Source: Desulfomonile tiedjei (lineage in GTDB: Bacteria; Desulfobacterota; Desulfomonilia; Desulfomonilales; Desulfomonilaceae). From it: a stretch of 64,000 bases of DNA. The position numbers were made by a program, and so were the translations under genes. The stretch covers positions 186,001 to 250,000 of the forward strand of contig JACRDG010000048.1 of assembly GCA_016218715.1 (NCBI GenBank), in the 5' to 3' direction. The notes under the pieces were generated by a model. It ran no database searches. It was not told where the DNA came from and saw only the letters and a list, made by a program, of their open reading frames with translations. Shown one piece after another: positions 16,720 through 25,989 of the stretch. The first letter of the stretch is position 1. Every line of letters starts with the position of its first letter.

Positions 16720-17535
16720 CTACAGAGCGCCCCGATCTCCGGCAGCACGGCCCTCGTCCCCGGCCGGAACGCGATGGAAGAAGTCTCTAACGCGCTCGTC
16801 CTGGGATAGGTCTCTCAACTCCGCGGGGCTCCCTTCGGCGATAATGGTCTTTTCTCCGGCATCCAGCAGGACCACCCGATCCGCGACGGCAAAGATGCTG
16901 GCCAGTTCGTGGGTCACGATGACGATGGTGGTCCCCAGCGTCTGGTTTATGGTGCAGATGGTGCGGTCCAGCTCCGCGCTCGTGATCGGATCCAGTCCGC
17001 TGGACGGCTCATCGAAGAAGAGAATCCTCGGGTCCAGCGACATCGCTCGGGCCAGGGCCGCTCGTTTCTGCATTCCGCCGCTCAATTCCGCGGGGAGGAA
17101 TCGTTCCTTGCCCGCCAGGCCGACCTCGGCGAGCTTCAGCGTCACTACCTGCTCGATAATGGGTTCCGAGAGGGTAGTGCGCTGCCGGAGCGGGAAGGCT
17201 ACGTTCTCGGCCACGGTCATGGAACTGAACAGCGCGCCGGACTGAAACAAAATCCCGATTCGCTTCAACGCTTCTTCCGAGAAGGCTTTTCCCGCGGACG
17301 CGACCACCTCATCTTCGATGACGACTTCGCCGTTGCGGATGGCCAGGAGGCCCGTCATCGCCTTAAAGAGTGTGCTCTTGCCGCAGCCGGATCGGCCGAG
17401 GATAGCGAACACCTCCCCTTCCAAGACATCGAACGAGACATTCTCGATAACCATTTCGTCTCCGTAACCTGCCGTGAGGTTCCGGACAGAGATAATTGGA
17501 GTCGCCCGCACTATCTGTTCGCGTCGTTCGTTCAC
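16720..17535 (-). CDS. mlaF: MlaF-type ABC transporter ATP-binding protein
   Basis: This 271-residue protein starts at GTG 17535. Walker A is GRSGCGKST, the signature is LSGGMQKRAALARA, Walker B is ILFFDEPSSGLDP and the H-loop is IVTHE. The long Q-loop-signature segment fits the MlaF/Ttg2A group that drives MCE lipid transporters. It lies between the permease gene and mlaD. Confidence 0.92.
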   Translation of the reverse strand: MNERREQIVRATPIISVRNLTAGYGDEMVIENVSFDVLEGEVFAILGRSGCGKSTLFKAMTGLLAIRNGEVVIEDEVVASAGKAFSEEALKRIGILFQSGALFSSMTVAENVAFPLRQRTTLSEPIIEQVVTLKLAEVGLAGKERFLPAELSGGMQKRAALARAMSLDPRILFFDEPSSGLDPITSAELDRTICTINQTLGTTIVIVTHELASIFAVADRVVLLDAGEKTIIAEGSPAELRDLSQDERVRDFFHRVPAGDEGRAAGDRGAL

Positions 17536-17663
17536 GTTTATCCACCAAAGAATCGTGAGCGTTTGTGGCGGCCGAGCTCAGGATCGGTCGCATCGCATTT
17601 CCATGAAGCTCTTTTCTCGACTGCCCACTTCGAGGATCCGGCCCTCGGGTTTCGGGTACACTG

Positions 17664-18908
17664 TTACAGCACGGCCAAATAGTAGTACAGAATCGCGAAG
17701 ATTGCGTCGGTGACGGTCAGCACGAAGATGCCTGTAACCACAGCGGAAGTAGTGGCATGCCCCACGCTCTCAGCGCCGCCGCGCACCTGGAACCCCTTCA
17801 TGCAGCCGATGACCGCGATTTCCACGCCGAACACAACGCTTTTGATAAGACCCTTGGCGATATCGCTCACTTCCAGGACCTTGTGAACCTGATTGAAAAA
17901 AGCCTGGGGGGTCAAGTCCAGGGAGAACGTCGCCACGACGCATCCGCCCAGAACCCCTACCAGATCGGCGAAGACAGTCAGACAGGGGAGAGCGATCGCA
18001 CACGCGATAAGTCTCGGGGAGACCAGGAACCGAATCGGATCGATTGCCAATGCCCGAAGCGCATCAACTTCCTCGTTGACCTGCATGGTTCCGATATGCG
18101 CGGCATACGCGGCTCCCGACCTGCCGGCAACGATGAGAGAGGTGAGCAGAGGCCCCATCTCGAGACAGATGGCGACGCTCACCAGGTCCGCGACGAAGAT
18201 GTTCGCTCCGAACTTGCGAAACTGAATCGCGGACTGAAAAGCGAGAATGGCCCCCATGAGGAAACTGAGAAGCGTTACAATGGGAACCGCGTCAAAGCCG
18301 CTCTGGGCAAGGAGCTTCCAGAGCCGATCCCATCTAATCTTCCGCGGCCGAGAGAAATCCTGAAGCAGCGCTACGACGGTTGCCCCGATGAAGGTAACCA
18401 TATCCCGCGCATCCCTGGACAACTCCAGCGCTCCATCACCGATCTGGACCATCACACCGGGCTCTTCCCGCGGCTCCAGTATCCCCAGGTCCTTGAACTG
18501 CTCGAAATCGACCATCCCGAGAAACGTCCGAATCGCGGAAGGCACGTTTGAGAGTCTCAGAACATTATTCAAGCGGCTGGCGCGGCGGTGGGCCTCCATG
18601 AGGACCGCAGCCCCGGAGCTGTCGAGGTATTCGACCCCTGCAAGATCGATTACGGTGTTCTCGAGCGGATGAGCTTCCATGACGCTCAGGAGCGCGGGCA
18701 AGACCAGTTGGGCGTTCTCCATGAAGATCTTGCCGGAGATGCTGATGCGCACCTCGTCGAAGGTCTTGGCCTCGGCGGTGATGGAAAAATCGGCCCCTTC
18801 CCTGATCGTCGGGGCAACCAGAGCGCGCTGCTCAGCCGCACTTGTAGCTTCTCCACGAGGAGCCCTCGTGCGCCACCGAAATCGGAACATCTCTTTGAAT
18901 CGCTTCAC
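17664..18908 (-). CDS. mlaE: MlaE-type permease with N-terminal STAS domain
   Basis: This 414-residue protein combines a STAS domain (about 45-145: ITAEAKTFDEVRISISGKIF, VIDLAGVEYLDSSGAAVLMEAHRRA) with an MlaE permease (about 155-414; five or six membrane segments and the conserved EVDALRALAIDPIRFLVSPRL motif). In E. coli the STAS protein MlaB is separate; here the function is fused to the permease. With MlaF it forms the inner-membrane core of a phospholipid transporter. It is the first gene of the four-gene operon running to 14853. Confidence 0.92.
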   Translation of the reverse strand: MKRFKEMFRFRWRTRAPRGEATSAAEQRALVAPTIREGADFSITAEAKTFDEVRISISGKIFMENAQLVLPALLSVMEAHPLENTVIDLAGVEYLDSSGAAVLMEAHRRASRLNNVLRLSNVPSAIRTFLGMVDFEQFKDLGILEPREEPGVMVQIGDGALELSRDARDMVTFIGATVVALLQDFSRPRKIRWDRLWKLLAQSGFDAVPIVTLLSFLMGAILAFQSAIQFRKFGANIFVADLVSVAICLEMGPLLTSLIVAGRSGAAYAAHIGTMQVNEEVDALRALAIDPIRFLVSPRLIACAIALPCLTVFADLVGVLGGCVVATFSLDLTPQAFFNQVHKVLEVSDIAKGLIKSVVFGVEIAVIGCMKGFQVRGGAESVGHATTSAVVTGIFVLTVTDAIFAILYYYLAVL

Positions 18909-18983
18909 AGGGCCTCCAGATATCTCAAACCGAAGCGATTGGCAACCTGGAATCGTTCACGCTCACGACACGAGGACCTGAGA

Positions 18984-20930
18984 TCAACAATTCCGGCTGG
19001 TGGCAAAGAACGTGTCAATGTCCTTGGGGTTTCTGTGTAGCGGGGTCTGATACAAGCTCTTCAGAAAAACCTTGCCGTACGGCTTGGTCAGAATACGCAC
19101 ATCCAGAATGCAGAGCACCCCCCGGTCCGAACGAGTCCGGATCAATCTCCCGAGCCCTTGCTTGAGAGCGATTACAGCCATGGGAACCTGAAAAGAATAG
19201 AAGGGATCGCCCCCGACCTTTCGTATTCGCTCCATGCGAGCCGAGACGATCGGATCGTCAGGCGGCGCGAAGGGGAGCCGGTCGACAATGACACAGGAGA
19301 GGGCCTCTCCCTGGACATCCACCCCCTCCCAAAAAGATGAGGTCGCAAACAGCACGGACCCCATCCGGGTCCGGAACTCCTCCAGAAGCCGGCTCTTCGG
19401 TTTGGTCCCCTGAATCAACAGCGGAAACGGCACCCGCCCCTCCATGGCTTTGTGAACCGCGGCCATGTTCCTCAGCGACGTGAACAGCACAAAGGCACGC
19501 CCGCTCGTGCCAATCAGGATCTCCTCCAGGGCCGGGACGAGTCGCTCGACGAACTGCGGAGAATTGGGATCGGGGATAGATGGGGGGATGTACAGCATGG
19601 TCTGACACGCGTAATCGAACGGCGAGTCGAGGATGACCTCCGCCGGCGGTGGCTCGGTGTCCAGGCCGAGGCGAGACTTGAAATACTCGAAGTCGCCCCC
19701 TGATGACAAGGTAGCAGAAGTGAAAACCACCGAAGATACCTTGTCGTACAACCTCGCGGCCAACAGGTCGCCGACGTCTACAGGAGAAGCGTGAAGGGTC
19801 ACGTTCCGCTCGCGCCGTTCCACCCAGCACGCGTAGTCACCGGCGCGGTCCTCCTGGAGGATGGTTTGTAGTTCCTCCTGAACTTGTAACGAGCGTCGTG
19901 CTACAGCCTGGATTTCATCCGATGCGCCAGGGAGGTTCCCCAGCATCGACGCAAGGCTTTCCAACTTCTTACCGAGAAGATCGCTCGTCTCCCTCATGAC
20001 CGGGGTGACCCTACCCAAGCGTCTCGGCACGGTTGACACGTCCGAAAACTGGCCGAACAACCGGCGGGCGTGCTCTTCCGCTTCAGCGAGAGTCTGTTGA
20101 AACTTGGCTTCTTTCGCGTGAGCTTCTGCAAGTTCCGACCGCGCATCGCGGATGAGACGGGTGATCTTGGAGAGCCCCACGTGAAAGCCGAAATGCTGCG
20201 TTACCGCGTCCTCCAGCCCGTGAGCCTCGTCCACAATCAGGGCCTCGTATCGCGGGATGACCTCAGCAAAACCAGACTCCCTGACTATGAGGTCCGACGC
20301 GAGCAGGTGATGATTCACCACCATCAGATCCGCATCAGCCGCGGTGGCTCTCATGCGGTGCACGAAGCAATTCTCGCGGTCCGAGCACTTCTTGCCGAGG
20401 CAGGTCTCGCTGGTCGAACAGATTTCCATCCAGGTCCGGTCGTCATCGGGTAGGTTAGCCAGCTCCTCGCGATCGCCCTTCCCCGATCGCTTCGTTTCCC
20501 GGTACCAGGCAAGGATCTCCTTTACCGAGACTCCAGATCCCAGCCCCTCAAGATACGGCTGGCGCAAGAAGCGCCGAAACCGGTGGTGACAGACAAAGTT
20601 GCCGCGGCCCTTGAGCAGCGCGGCCTTGAGGTCGGGAAAAACCTTTTCCTTGAGGAAAGGGATATCTTTGGAGAATAACTGCTCCTGAAGGTTCTTGGTT
20701 CCGGTGGAGATCGCGATCCTCTTTCTAGAGAGAGCCGCGGCCACCAGGTACGCGAGCGTTTTCCCCGTGCCCGTGGGGGCCTCTATGATCAGGCGGTCGT
20801 CTCCCACCAGAGCATCCAGAACCCGGCAAGCCATCTCGATCTGCTGAACGCGGTGTTCATATGCGTCCATGGACTGAGCAAGGAGTCCTTCCGGTCCGAG
20901 AATTTTGCGTGCGGTTTCTGCGTGATCCAT
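18984..20930 (-). CDS. DinG/XPD-like ATP-dependent helicase
   Basis: This 648-residue superfamily 2 helicase has Walker A EAPTGTGKTLAYL (about 52-64), a DEAH box (IVDEAHGLED) and motif VI GLGRLIRTRSDRG. The FeS-cluster cysteines lie in NFVCHHR and CSTSETCLGKKCSDRENC, between Walker A and DEAH. This is the DinG/YoaA layout, a 5'-3' helicase active on R-loops and stalled forks. No exonuclease domain is fused. Family A repeat copy 3 lies between it and dsrN2. Confidence 0.92.
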   Translation of the reverse strand: MDHAETARKILGPEGLLAQSMDAYEHRVQQIEMACRVLDALVGDDRLIIEAPTGTGKTLAYLVAAALSRKRIAISTGTKNLQEQLFSKDIPFLKEKVFPDLKAALLKGRGNFVCHHRFRRFLRQPYLEGLGSGVSVKEILAWYRETKRSGKGDREELANLPDDDRTWMEICSTSETCLGKKCSDRENCFVHRMRATAADADLMVVNHHLLASDLIVRESGFAEVIPRYEALIVDEAHGLEDAVTQHFGFHVGLSKITRLIRDARSELAEAHAKEAKFQQTLAEAEEHARRLFGQFSDVSTVPRRLGRVTPVMRETSDLLGKKLESLASMLGNLPGASDEIQAVARRSLQVQEELQTILQEDRAGDYACWVERRERNVTLHASPVDVGDLLAARLYDKVSSVVFTSATLSSGGDFEYFKSRLGLDTEPPPAEVILDSPFDYACQTMLYIPPSIPDPNSPQFVERLVPALEEILIGTSGRAFVLFTSLRNMAAVHKAMEGRVPFPLLIQGTKPKSRLLEEFRTRMGSVLFATSSFWEGVDVQGEALSCVIVDRLPFAPPDDPIVSARMERIRKVGGDPFYSFQVPMAVIALKQGLGRLIRTRSDRGVLCILDVRILTKPYGKVFLKSLYQTPLHRNPKDIDTFFATSRNC

Positions 20931-21002
20931 TCACTACGCCTGTTCGAATCGTTCCCCACCGTTATTTCGAGGGATTGCATTTGTCCCGGTGAGCGGTTAT
21001 CT

Positions 21003-21082
21003 CAAACCAATTTGCTTTTAATGAAGTAGTCTGGGGAGAACCCTTTTGAAAAAAAGTTTCTCCCCAAATTGCTCTCAGGTAT
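21003..21082. repeat. Family A palindromic repeat, copy 3
   Basis: A shorter, decayed copy (CTGGGGAGAACCCTTTTG / AAAAAAGTTTCTCCCCA) lies between the helicase start and the stop of the second CobB-like gene. Its end GGTATCA supplies that gene's TGA stop codon on the minus strand, as in copy 1. Confidence 0.65.
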
Positions 21083-22557
21083 CAACTCTTGGCATTCCGG
21101 GCCGTCTTTGCCCCCGCGTCCCCGTCGCACCGGACCCGGTCTGCGTCCCGGGCATCCCGCTGGGTGCGATAACGAAGGGCCATTCGCAGGAGACCTTCAG
21201 CCCAGAGGGACTCTCCAAGGGCGTGAATGTGGAGGTATGTCCCCAGCGCGTTGTGGATACAGATTCCGTCGCGGGAGCCGTCCATGCCGTGGCCGCGGAG
21301 CACGCGAAACGCGTACGATGAGCCGGCGGCATCCAGCCCCGTGATGTACGAGTAGTGGAACTCGTGACCCGTGAGCACCGCGCCTTCCGGATAAAAGGGG
21401 TTCCGGCCGGTCACTTCCACTTGAAGGTACCCGTGTCCCTGAGGTTTCCGTTCCAGCACGGTGTCCACCGGAAAGAGCCCGACCATGGGATATACGTTTT
21501 CGTCAATGCGCAGGCTCCGGGACAGGTACATCAACCCGCCGCATTCGGCGTAGACCGGCAGCCCGCCTTCGATCGCGGAGAGGAGGCTCTTCTTGAACGA
21601 CAGGTTCTCCGCGAGACGCTCCGCATGGGTTTCTGGAAAACCACCTCCTATGTACAGGGCATCCAGGCGAGGGAGCTTTCCGGGAGCCAGCCCAGAAATC
21701 TCCACGAGCTGCGCGCCCCGGGACGAAAGAGCTTCCAGGTTTTCCGGATAGTAGAACTGGAACGCGGAGTCCCTCATGACCCCGATACGAACGCCGGTTA
21801 GGCTCACCGTGCGCGGCAGGTCGACCTTGTCCGGCAGCGCATCCCATTCGAGGGAGGGAGCGGAATCCGCTATCGCGAGGATTCTATCCAAGTCCAGGGA
21901 CTGTTCCGCGGTCTCGGCCGCTTCTTCGAGGAATTCCGTGGCCCTTGGGTGCTCGTGCAGTGGGAGGAGGCCGAGATGACGCTGGGGAAAACTCGCGAGC
22001 GAGAGCTTTTTCACCGAACCGATGACCGGTATGGAACACACCTGCTCTATGGATTCCCGCAGAACGCTCTCGTGACGGGCCCCGGCTACGCGGTTGAGGA
22101 TGACCCCCCTGATATCGAGGTCAGGGTCGAGGAGACGGCATCCCAGTACCAGTGCCGCCGCAGTGCGGGTCGTCTTGGTCGCGTCGATGATGAGAATCAC
22201 CGGGGCTTTCAATAGCTTGGCCAATTCTGCCGTGCTGTAGCTCCCCGCGGCATCCACGCCGTCAAACAGTCCGCGATTCCCTTCCACCACCGCGACATCC
22301 TTACCGACAGAGCCGCGAACGAACGATTTCAGCACAACCTCTCGATCGAAGAGGTACGCGTCTAAATTGCGGGTCTCCTCACTCCCGGCGAGGCCGAGCC
22401 AGCCCGCGTCGATGTAGTCGGGACCTTTCTTGAAAACGCTGAGCGAGAGTCCTCTGCGCCGGAGCGCGGCCACGATCCCTACGGCGAGGAACGTCTTTCC
22501 CGCACCGCCTTTTAAGGCCGCGAGCACAATCCTTGGAATCGCCGATCTTTCCGTCAT
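21082..22557 (-). CDS. CobB/CbiA-like amidase, probable sirohaem amidase (DsrN-like), second copy
   Basis: From the ATG at 22557 (MTERSAIPRIVLAALKGGAGKTF) this is 491 residues; a GTG at 22563 is also possible. Domains are an N-terminal dethiobiotin-synthetase-like P-loop (GGAGKTF; DYIDAGWLGLAG) and a C-terminal class I glutaminase (about 250-455) with Cys in YAECGGLMYL and His in LTGHEFHYS. CobB/CbiA amidates acetate side chains of cobyrinate; the homologue DsrN in dsr operons amidates sirohaem for sulfite reductase. It is a paralogue of the gene 14 nt upstream. The position next to dsrAB favours the sirohaem role, but cobalamin synthesis cannot be excluded. Confidence 0.85.
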   Translation of the reverse strand: MTERSAIPRIVLAALKGGAGKTFLAVGIVAALRRRGLSLSVFKKGPDYIDAGWLGLAGSEETRNLDAYLFDREVVLKSFVRGSVGKDVAVVEGNRGLFDGVDAAGSYSTAELAKLLKAPVILIIDATKTTRTAAALVLGCRLLDPDLDIRGVILNRVAGARHESVLRESIEQVCSIPVIGSVKKLSLASFPQRHLGLLPLHEHPRATEFLEEAAETAEQSLDLDRILAIADSAPSLEWDALPDKVDLPRTVSLTGVRIGVMRDSAFQFYYPENLEALSSRGAQLVEISGLAPGKLPRLDALYIGGGFPETHAERLAENLSFKKSLLSAIEGGLPVYAECGGLMYLSRSLRIDENVYPMVGLFPVDTVLERKPQGHGYLQVEVTGRNPFYPEGAVLTGHEFHYSYITGLDAAGSSYAFRVLRGHGMDGSRDGICIHNALGTYLHIHALGESLWAEGLLRMALRYRTQRDARDADRVRCDGDAGAKTARNAKS

Positions 22558-22570
22558 GACCACCCGTATA

Positions 22571-23989
22571 TCATGAATTCCCCCGATTGGCGTTGGCTTT
22601 GCGATATTCCCTGGCTCTCCGGACTATCGCCTCCGCCCACGAAGGCTCTCCGAGCGCGTGTACGTGCATGTACGTGCCGAGGGCATTGTATTGCCAGAAT
22701 CCGTCACGCACGCCGTCCATCCCATGGCCTCGCAGCACCTTGAATGCGCATGACGCGTCCATTTCAGCCAGGCCGGGAACGAAGGAGTAATGGAATTCAT
22801 GCCCGGTGAGTACCGCGGCTACCGGATAGAAAGGATTCGGTTTCTCCACCTGGACTCGAATGTATCCCAAACCTTTTGGCGACTTCTGCAAGGTGGTGTC
22901 GATCGGGAACGCGCCCACCATCGGATAGACCCTGTCGTCGATGCACAGGTTTCGTGCCAGGTACATGAGCCCGCCGCACTCAGCATACACGGGGAGTCCT
23001 CTCGTTATCGCCCGGAGAAGCGACCTCTTGAAGACAACGTTCTGCGCGAGCTGCTCTGCGTGGGTCTCCGGGAAACCGCCGCCTATGTACAACGCGTCGA
23101 GGTCTGGCAACTCCGCAGGTTCCAGCGCGGTCACGCTGATCAAGCTCCCTGCGGACCGTTCCAGCGCCTCGAGATTCTCAGGATAGTAGAATTGAAACGC
23201 CGAATCCCGGATGACGCCGATGCGGAGGCCGGCTCGCGTGCCAGGCTCAGGAAACTCGGAGGCGGCCGGCAGATCGCAGAGAAACGCGGGCGCGTCACCA
23301 GCGATCCGAACCAATCTGCCGAGATCAACTGATTGTTCAGCCAGAGACGCGGCCTCGTCGACGAAATCGCGTGCCAGGGGGTGCTCGTGAAGCGGGAGCA
23401 ACCCGAGATGCCGCTGAGGAAAGTTCGTCGAAGCAAGCTTGCCTACGGATCCCACCACAGGTATGCCGGTTGCTTCCTCGATAGCCTGGCGGAGCACCCG
23501 TTCGTGGCGCGCTCCAGCCACTCGATTGAGTATCACGCCCTTGAGCGTCATTGCCGGGTCCATCTCGCGGCAGCCGAGGACCACCGCTGCCGCGGTCCTG
23601 GTCATCTTGGTGGCGTCGACAATGAGCACCACGGGTACCTGGAGAAGTTTGGCCAGTTCCGCGGTACTGTACGTCCCTTGGGTGTCCACGCCGTCGAACA
23701 GGCCGCGATTCCCTTCTACGACGGCGATCTCTTTGCCCAGAGACCGGGAGACAAACGAACGCACGACTGTCTCCGACGGCATTAGATAGGTGTCGAGGTT
23801 GTAACAGTCGGTACCCGCGGCCAGTCCGAGCCATCCCGCGTCGATGTAATCCGGGCCTTTCTTGAACACGGCCGGGGCAAGCCCGCGTCTGCAGAAAGCA
23901 GCCAGGAGTCCTGTCGTGATAAAGGTCTTTCCCGCGCCTCCTTTCAAGGCGGCGATCATAATCCGTGGAATGGTGTGATGGGTGGACAT
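22571..23989 (-). CDS. CobB/CbiA-like amidase, probable sirohaem amidase (DsrN-like), first copy
   Basis: The ATG at 23989 (MSTHHTIPRIMIAALKGGAGKTF) aligns with the start of its tandem paralogue and gives 472 residues; an ATG at 24079 with GGAG 10 nt upstream is an alternative. Motifs are the P-loop GGAGKTF, DYIDAGWLGLAAG, the glutaminase Cys in YAECGGLMYL and His in LTGHEFHYS. The reaction is ATP- and glutamine-dependent amidation of a tetrapyrrole acetate. Similarity to the next gene is high over the full length, so this is a tandem duplication. No other cobalamin gene is in the window, which supports a role in making dsr prosthetic group. Confidence 0.87.
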   Translation of the reverse strand: MSTHHTIPRIMIAALKGGAGKTFITTGLLAAFCRRGLAPAVFKKGPDYIDAGWLGLAAGTDCYNLDTYLMPSETVVRSFVSRSLGKEIAVVEGNRGLFDGVDTQGTYSTAELAKLLQVPVVLIVDATKMTRTAAAVVLGCREMDPAMTLKGVILNRVAGARHERVLRQAIEEATGIPVVGSVGKLASTNFPQRHLGLLPLHEHPLARDFVDEAASLAEQSVDLGRLVRIAGDAPAFLCDLPAASEFPEPGTRAGLRIGVIRDSAFQFYYPENLEALERSAGSLISVTALEPAELPDLDALYIGGGFPETHAEQLAQNVVFKRSLLRAITRGLPVYAECGGLMYLARNLCIDDRVYPMVGAFPIDTTLQKSPKGLGYIRVQVEKPNPFYPVAAVLTGHEFHYSFVPGLAEMDASCAFKVLRGHGMDGVRDGFWQYNALGTYMHVHALGEPSWAEAIVRRAREYRKANANRGNS

Positions 23990-24124
23990 GTGCGGTCCCA
24001 ATCCGGACTTGATGACGGCCACTGCCTCAGGAACACGATCAGGAGAGGTCGAGGCACGTGCAGGCTTATGCCGACTCATATTAATGGAACTCCAGCTCAA
24101 AAGAAAGCTTCGGAGTAGGCCCTT

Positions 24125-24376
24125 GGTACTCCATTTGATACGTACGGCGTCTCCCTTGGGGAGACACCGTTTTTGCGAAATGGCTTACTTGGTCTTTTCC
24201 CAAATACGCTGGCGGAATCCGGAGAACGCGGGTATCAATCACCGCGGCGTCGCTGGCTGTATTGGTGGGACAGGCATCTTGCCTGTCATTTCTCACTGGA
24301 CCGGCAAGATCCGGCCCCACTGAACAGCCAAGGGCAGGGCGGCCAAGAAATACACCATATTTGCGAAAACCTGCAC
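24125..24376. repeat. Family B repeat, copy 2, with flanking arms
   Basis: The core (24264-24320) is GGTGGGACAGGCATCTTGCC / GACCGGCAAGATCCGGCCCC. A left flank GTACTCCATTTGATACG and a right tail CACTGAACAGCCAAGGGCAG are shared with other copies. It fills the whole gap between dsrN1 and the uncharacterised gene that ends at 24377. Confidence 0.7.
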
Positions 24377-25555
24377 TTAGCATCGGAACGCTCCGAAGTC
24401 CTCCAGCCGGGCATAAACCTGTATCACGTGATCCACGAGGTTCTCCTGGATCACCGGCCCATCGGGCGAAGCCTCATCGTAAGAATCGACCACGACCCGG
24501 AAGAGTTCCGCCAACTCTTGGAGGGACAAGGCTCCGAACTTGTCCTGAAACGCATCGGTCAACTCTTTGTCGCGAGCGCTGGAATCGGCTTTCTTCTGCA
24601 TCCCATCGAAAAAGCCTCGAATAGTCGCGTCAAGGCACCGATCGTCGGCCCACATTATGTTCCCCACGCCGTCGAGCCGGTCCAGCCGCATGCGCAGGGT
24701 CAAACCCGCAAAGAACAAGGAGAGCGCCAGGAGCTGATTTCGTGGGGAATCCTCCTGGAAAACCGCGCGAGGGACGTACTGACGGATCGTAATCAGTTTC
24801 ACGTCCACCGCACCATCCGTCAGCGAAACCACGAAGTCTCCGGCCGCGTGGTGCCAGGGAAACACCTCTTCGAAGGTCTCGGTGTCGTACAGCAAAGTGA
24901 GTATCATGGCGGCTTGTCTGAAAACCCCCGCTTCTTCATCCGGCGACAGGAACTGGTACCCCTTCTGAAGATCCCAGAGAAGGAGCTTCCGAATCCCGGT
25001 TCGCTCATCGAGCGCGGGATGAAATTCGTGGTATTTTTCAAACCATTGGCCCAGGAACATGAATAGCCTTGCGCATTCGCCGGGATCGTCAGATATCGTC
25101 TGCTCGCCGAAGAAATACGCTTCCGGCAGGTAGTCCGACCGGCCTTTCCGACCCAAGCGGCTCATGAGATCGAAGTCCCGCTGGAGCCGCTCCTTCCCCC
25201 GGCGCGTTACCGCAACGTTGAGGACGAACGACCGGGCCTCGGGGGGAGTGTGAACGACGATCCGCGCAGGGTGATAGTCACTTCCGTGCTTTTCGCTAAT
25301 GATGTCAACCGCCTCTACCGGACCAGGGCATCCGAGGGTGGAAATGACGGTCGTGAGAGGCTCCATGTTGCGGAGAATGAAATCCCGCATGGCGTACAGA
25401 TAGGTCCGATAGGTGAACCCGGGGCCTGCTCCTTCCGCGGAGGACGCAGGGTTGGAGAGCGGCACCGGAAGGTCGAGTTCGTGAGCTTCAAACGCGACGG
25501 GACCACCTGGACGGGCAGCTAGGAACCGGAAACGTATCTGACTGATATCGGCCAT
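24377..25555 (-). CDS. Uncharacterised dsr-linked protein
   Basis: From the ATG at 25555 (MADISQIRFRF) this is 392 residues without signal peptide or membrane segments. I do not recognise the family. Visible features: a mostly mixed alpha/beta N-terminal half; an FPWHHAAGDFVV segment near residue 245 followed by VDVKLITIRQY, faintly like the catalytic and metal loops of aminoglycoside-phosphotransferase/kinase folds; and helices at the C-terminus. A kinase relationship is only a hint. It is divergent from dsrA with a 434-nt shared upstream region and is followed by the two DsrN-like genes, so a role in sulfite reductase maturation or regulation is a reasonable guess. Confidence 0.7.
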   Translation of the reverse strand: MADISQIRFRFLAARPGGPVAFEAHELDLPVPLSNPASSAEGAGPGFTYRTYLYAMRDFILRNMEPLTTVISTLGCPGPVEAVDIISEKHGSDYHPARIVVHTPPEARSFVLNVAVTRRGKERLQRDFDLMSRLGRKGRSDYLPEAYFFGEQTISDDPGECARLFMFLGQWFEKYHEFHPALDERTGIRKLLLWDLQKGYQFLSPDEEAGVFRQAAMILTLLYDTETFEEVFPWHHAAGDFVVSLTDGAVDVKLITIRQYVPRAVFQEDSPRNQLLALSLFFAGLTLRMRLDRLDGVGNIMWADDRCLDATIRGFFDGMQKKADSSARDKELTDAFQDKFGALSLQELAELFRVVVDSYDEASPDGPVIQENLVDHVIQVYARLEDFGAFRC

Positions 25556-25760
25556 GTGACGCGGCCCTTTCTCTGGGTGGATGAACGACGTGCCTGCACT
25601 CGCGCGGGGTGAGGTGTGGCCCCCTGCTGCTGGCAAAGGCTCTGTGACTGTTGTATAGGAAAATTCCTCTGCAGGGAAGGCTGGGCGGTACTCGGTTCAC
25701 GGGCGGGACGGGGGACCGAGAGAAGAGAGCTATTTATCTTAAATATCGGGATCTTTTTTC
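25556..25760. other. Divergent intergenic region, minus-strand side
   Basis: No gene is seen here. The region separates the uncharacterised minus-strand gene from the dsr operon and should hold its promoter. AT-rich sequence begins at about 25735, before the dsrA promoter candidate. I found no obvious operator palindrome. Confidence 0.4.
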
Positions 25761-25789
25761 TTGACTTGCCTGCGTCTGGTGCATTAAAG
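25761..25789 (+). promoter_or_regulatory. Candidate sigma-70 promoter of dsrABD
   Basis: TTGACT (25761-25766), a 17-bp spacer and TTAAAG (25784-25789) lie in an AT-rich island. The -35 is good and the -10 is weak. It would leave a leader of about 195 nt before dsrA. Confidence 0.4.
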
Positions 25790-25989
25790 TCCTTGAAATC
25801 TACCCTTTGACAGGGAGATGCGCACGCGCTCGTCCAATCCGCGACGAAATGAGAGCGGCCGTTCCCGAGGAAAGCCTGCAGGGTCAGGTGCTTTCTCTCG
25901 GGATCAGTACATTCCGCGGCGGCCTGTCAAGAAGAAAGAGCTATCCAGACTGCGATGAGTAGACTACGCTGAGAGAGGAGGAAGTTTTT

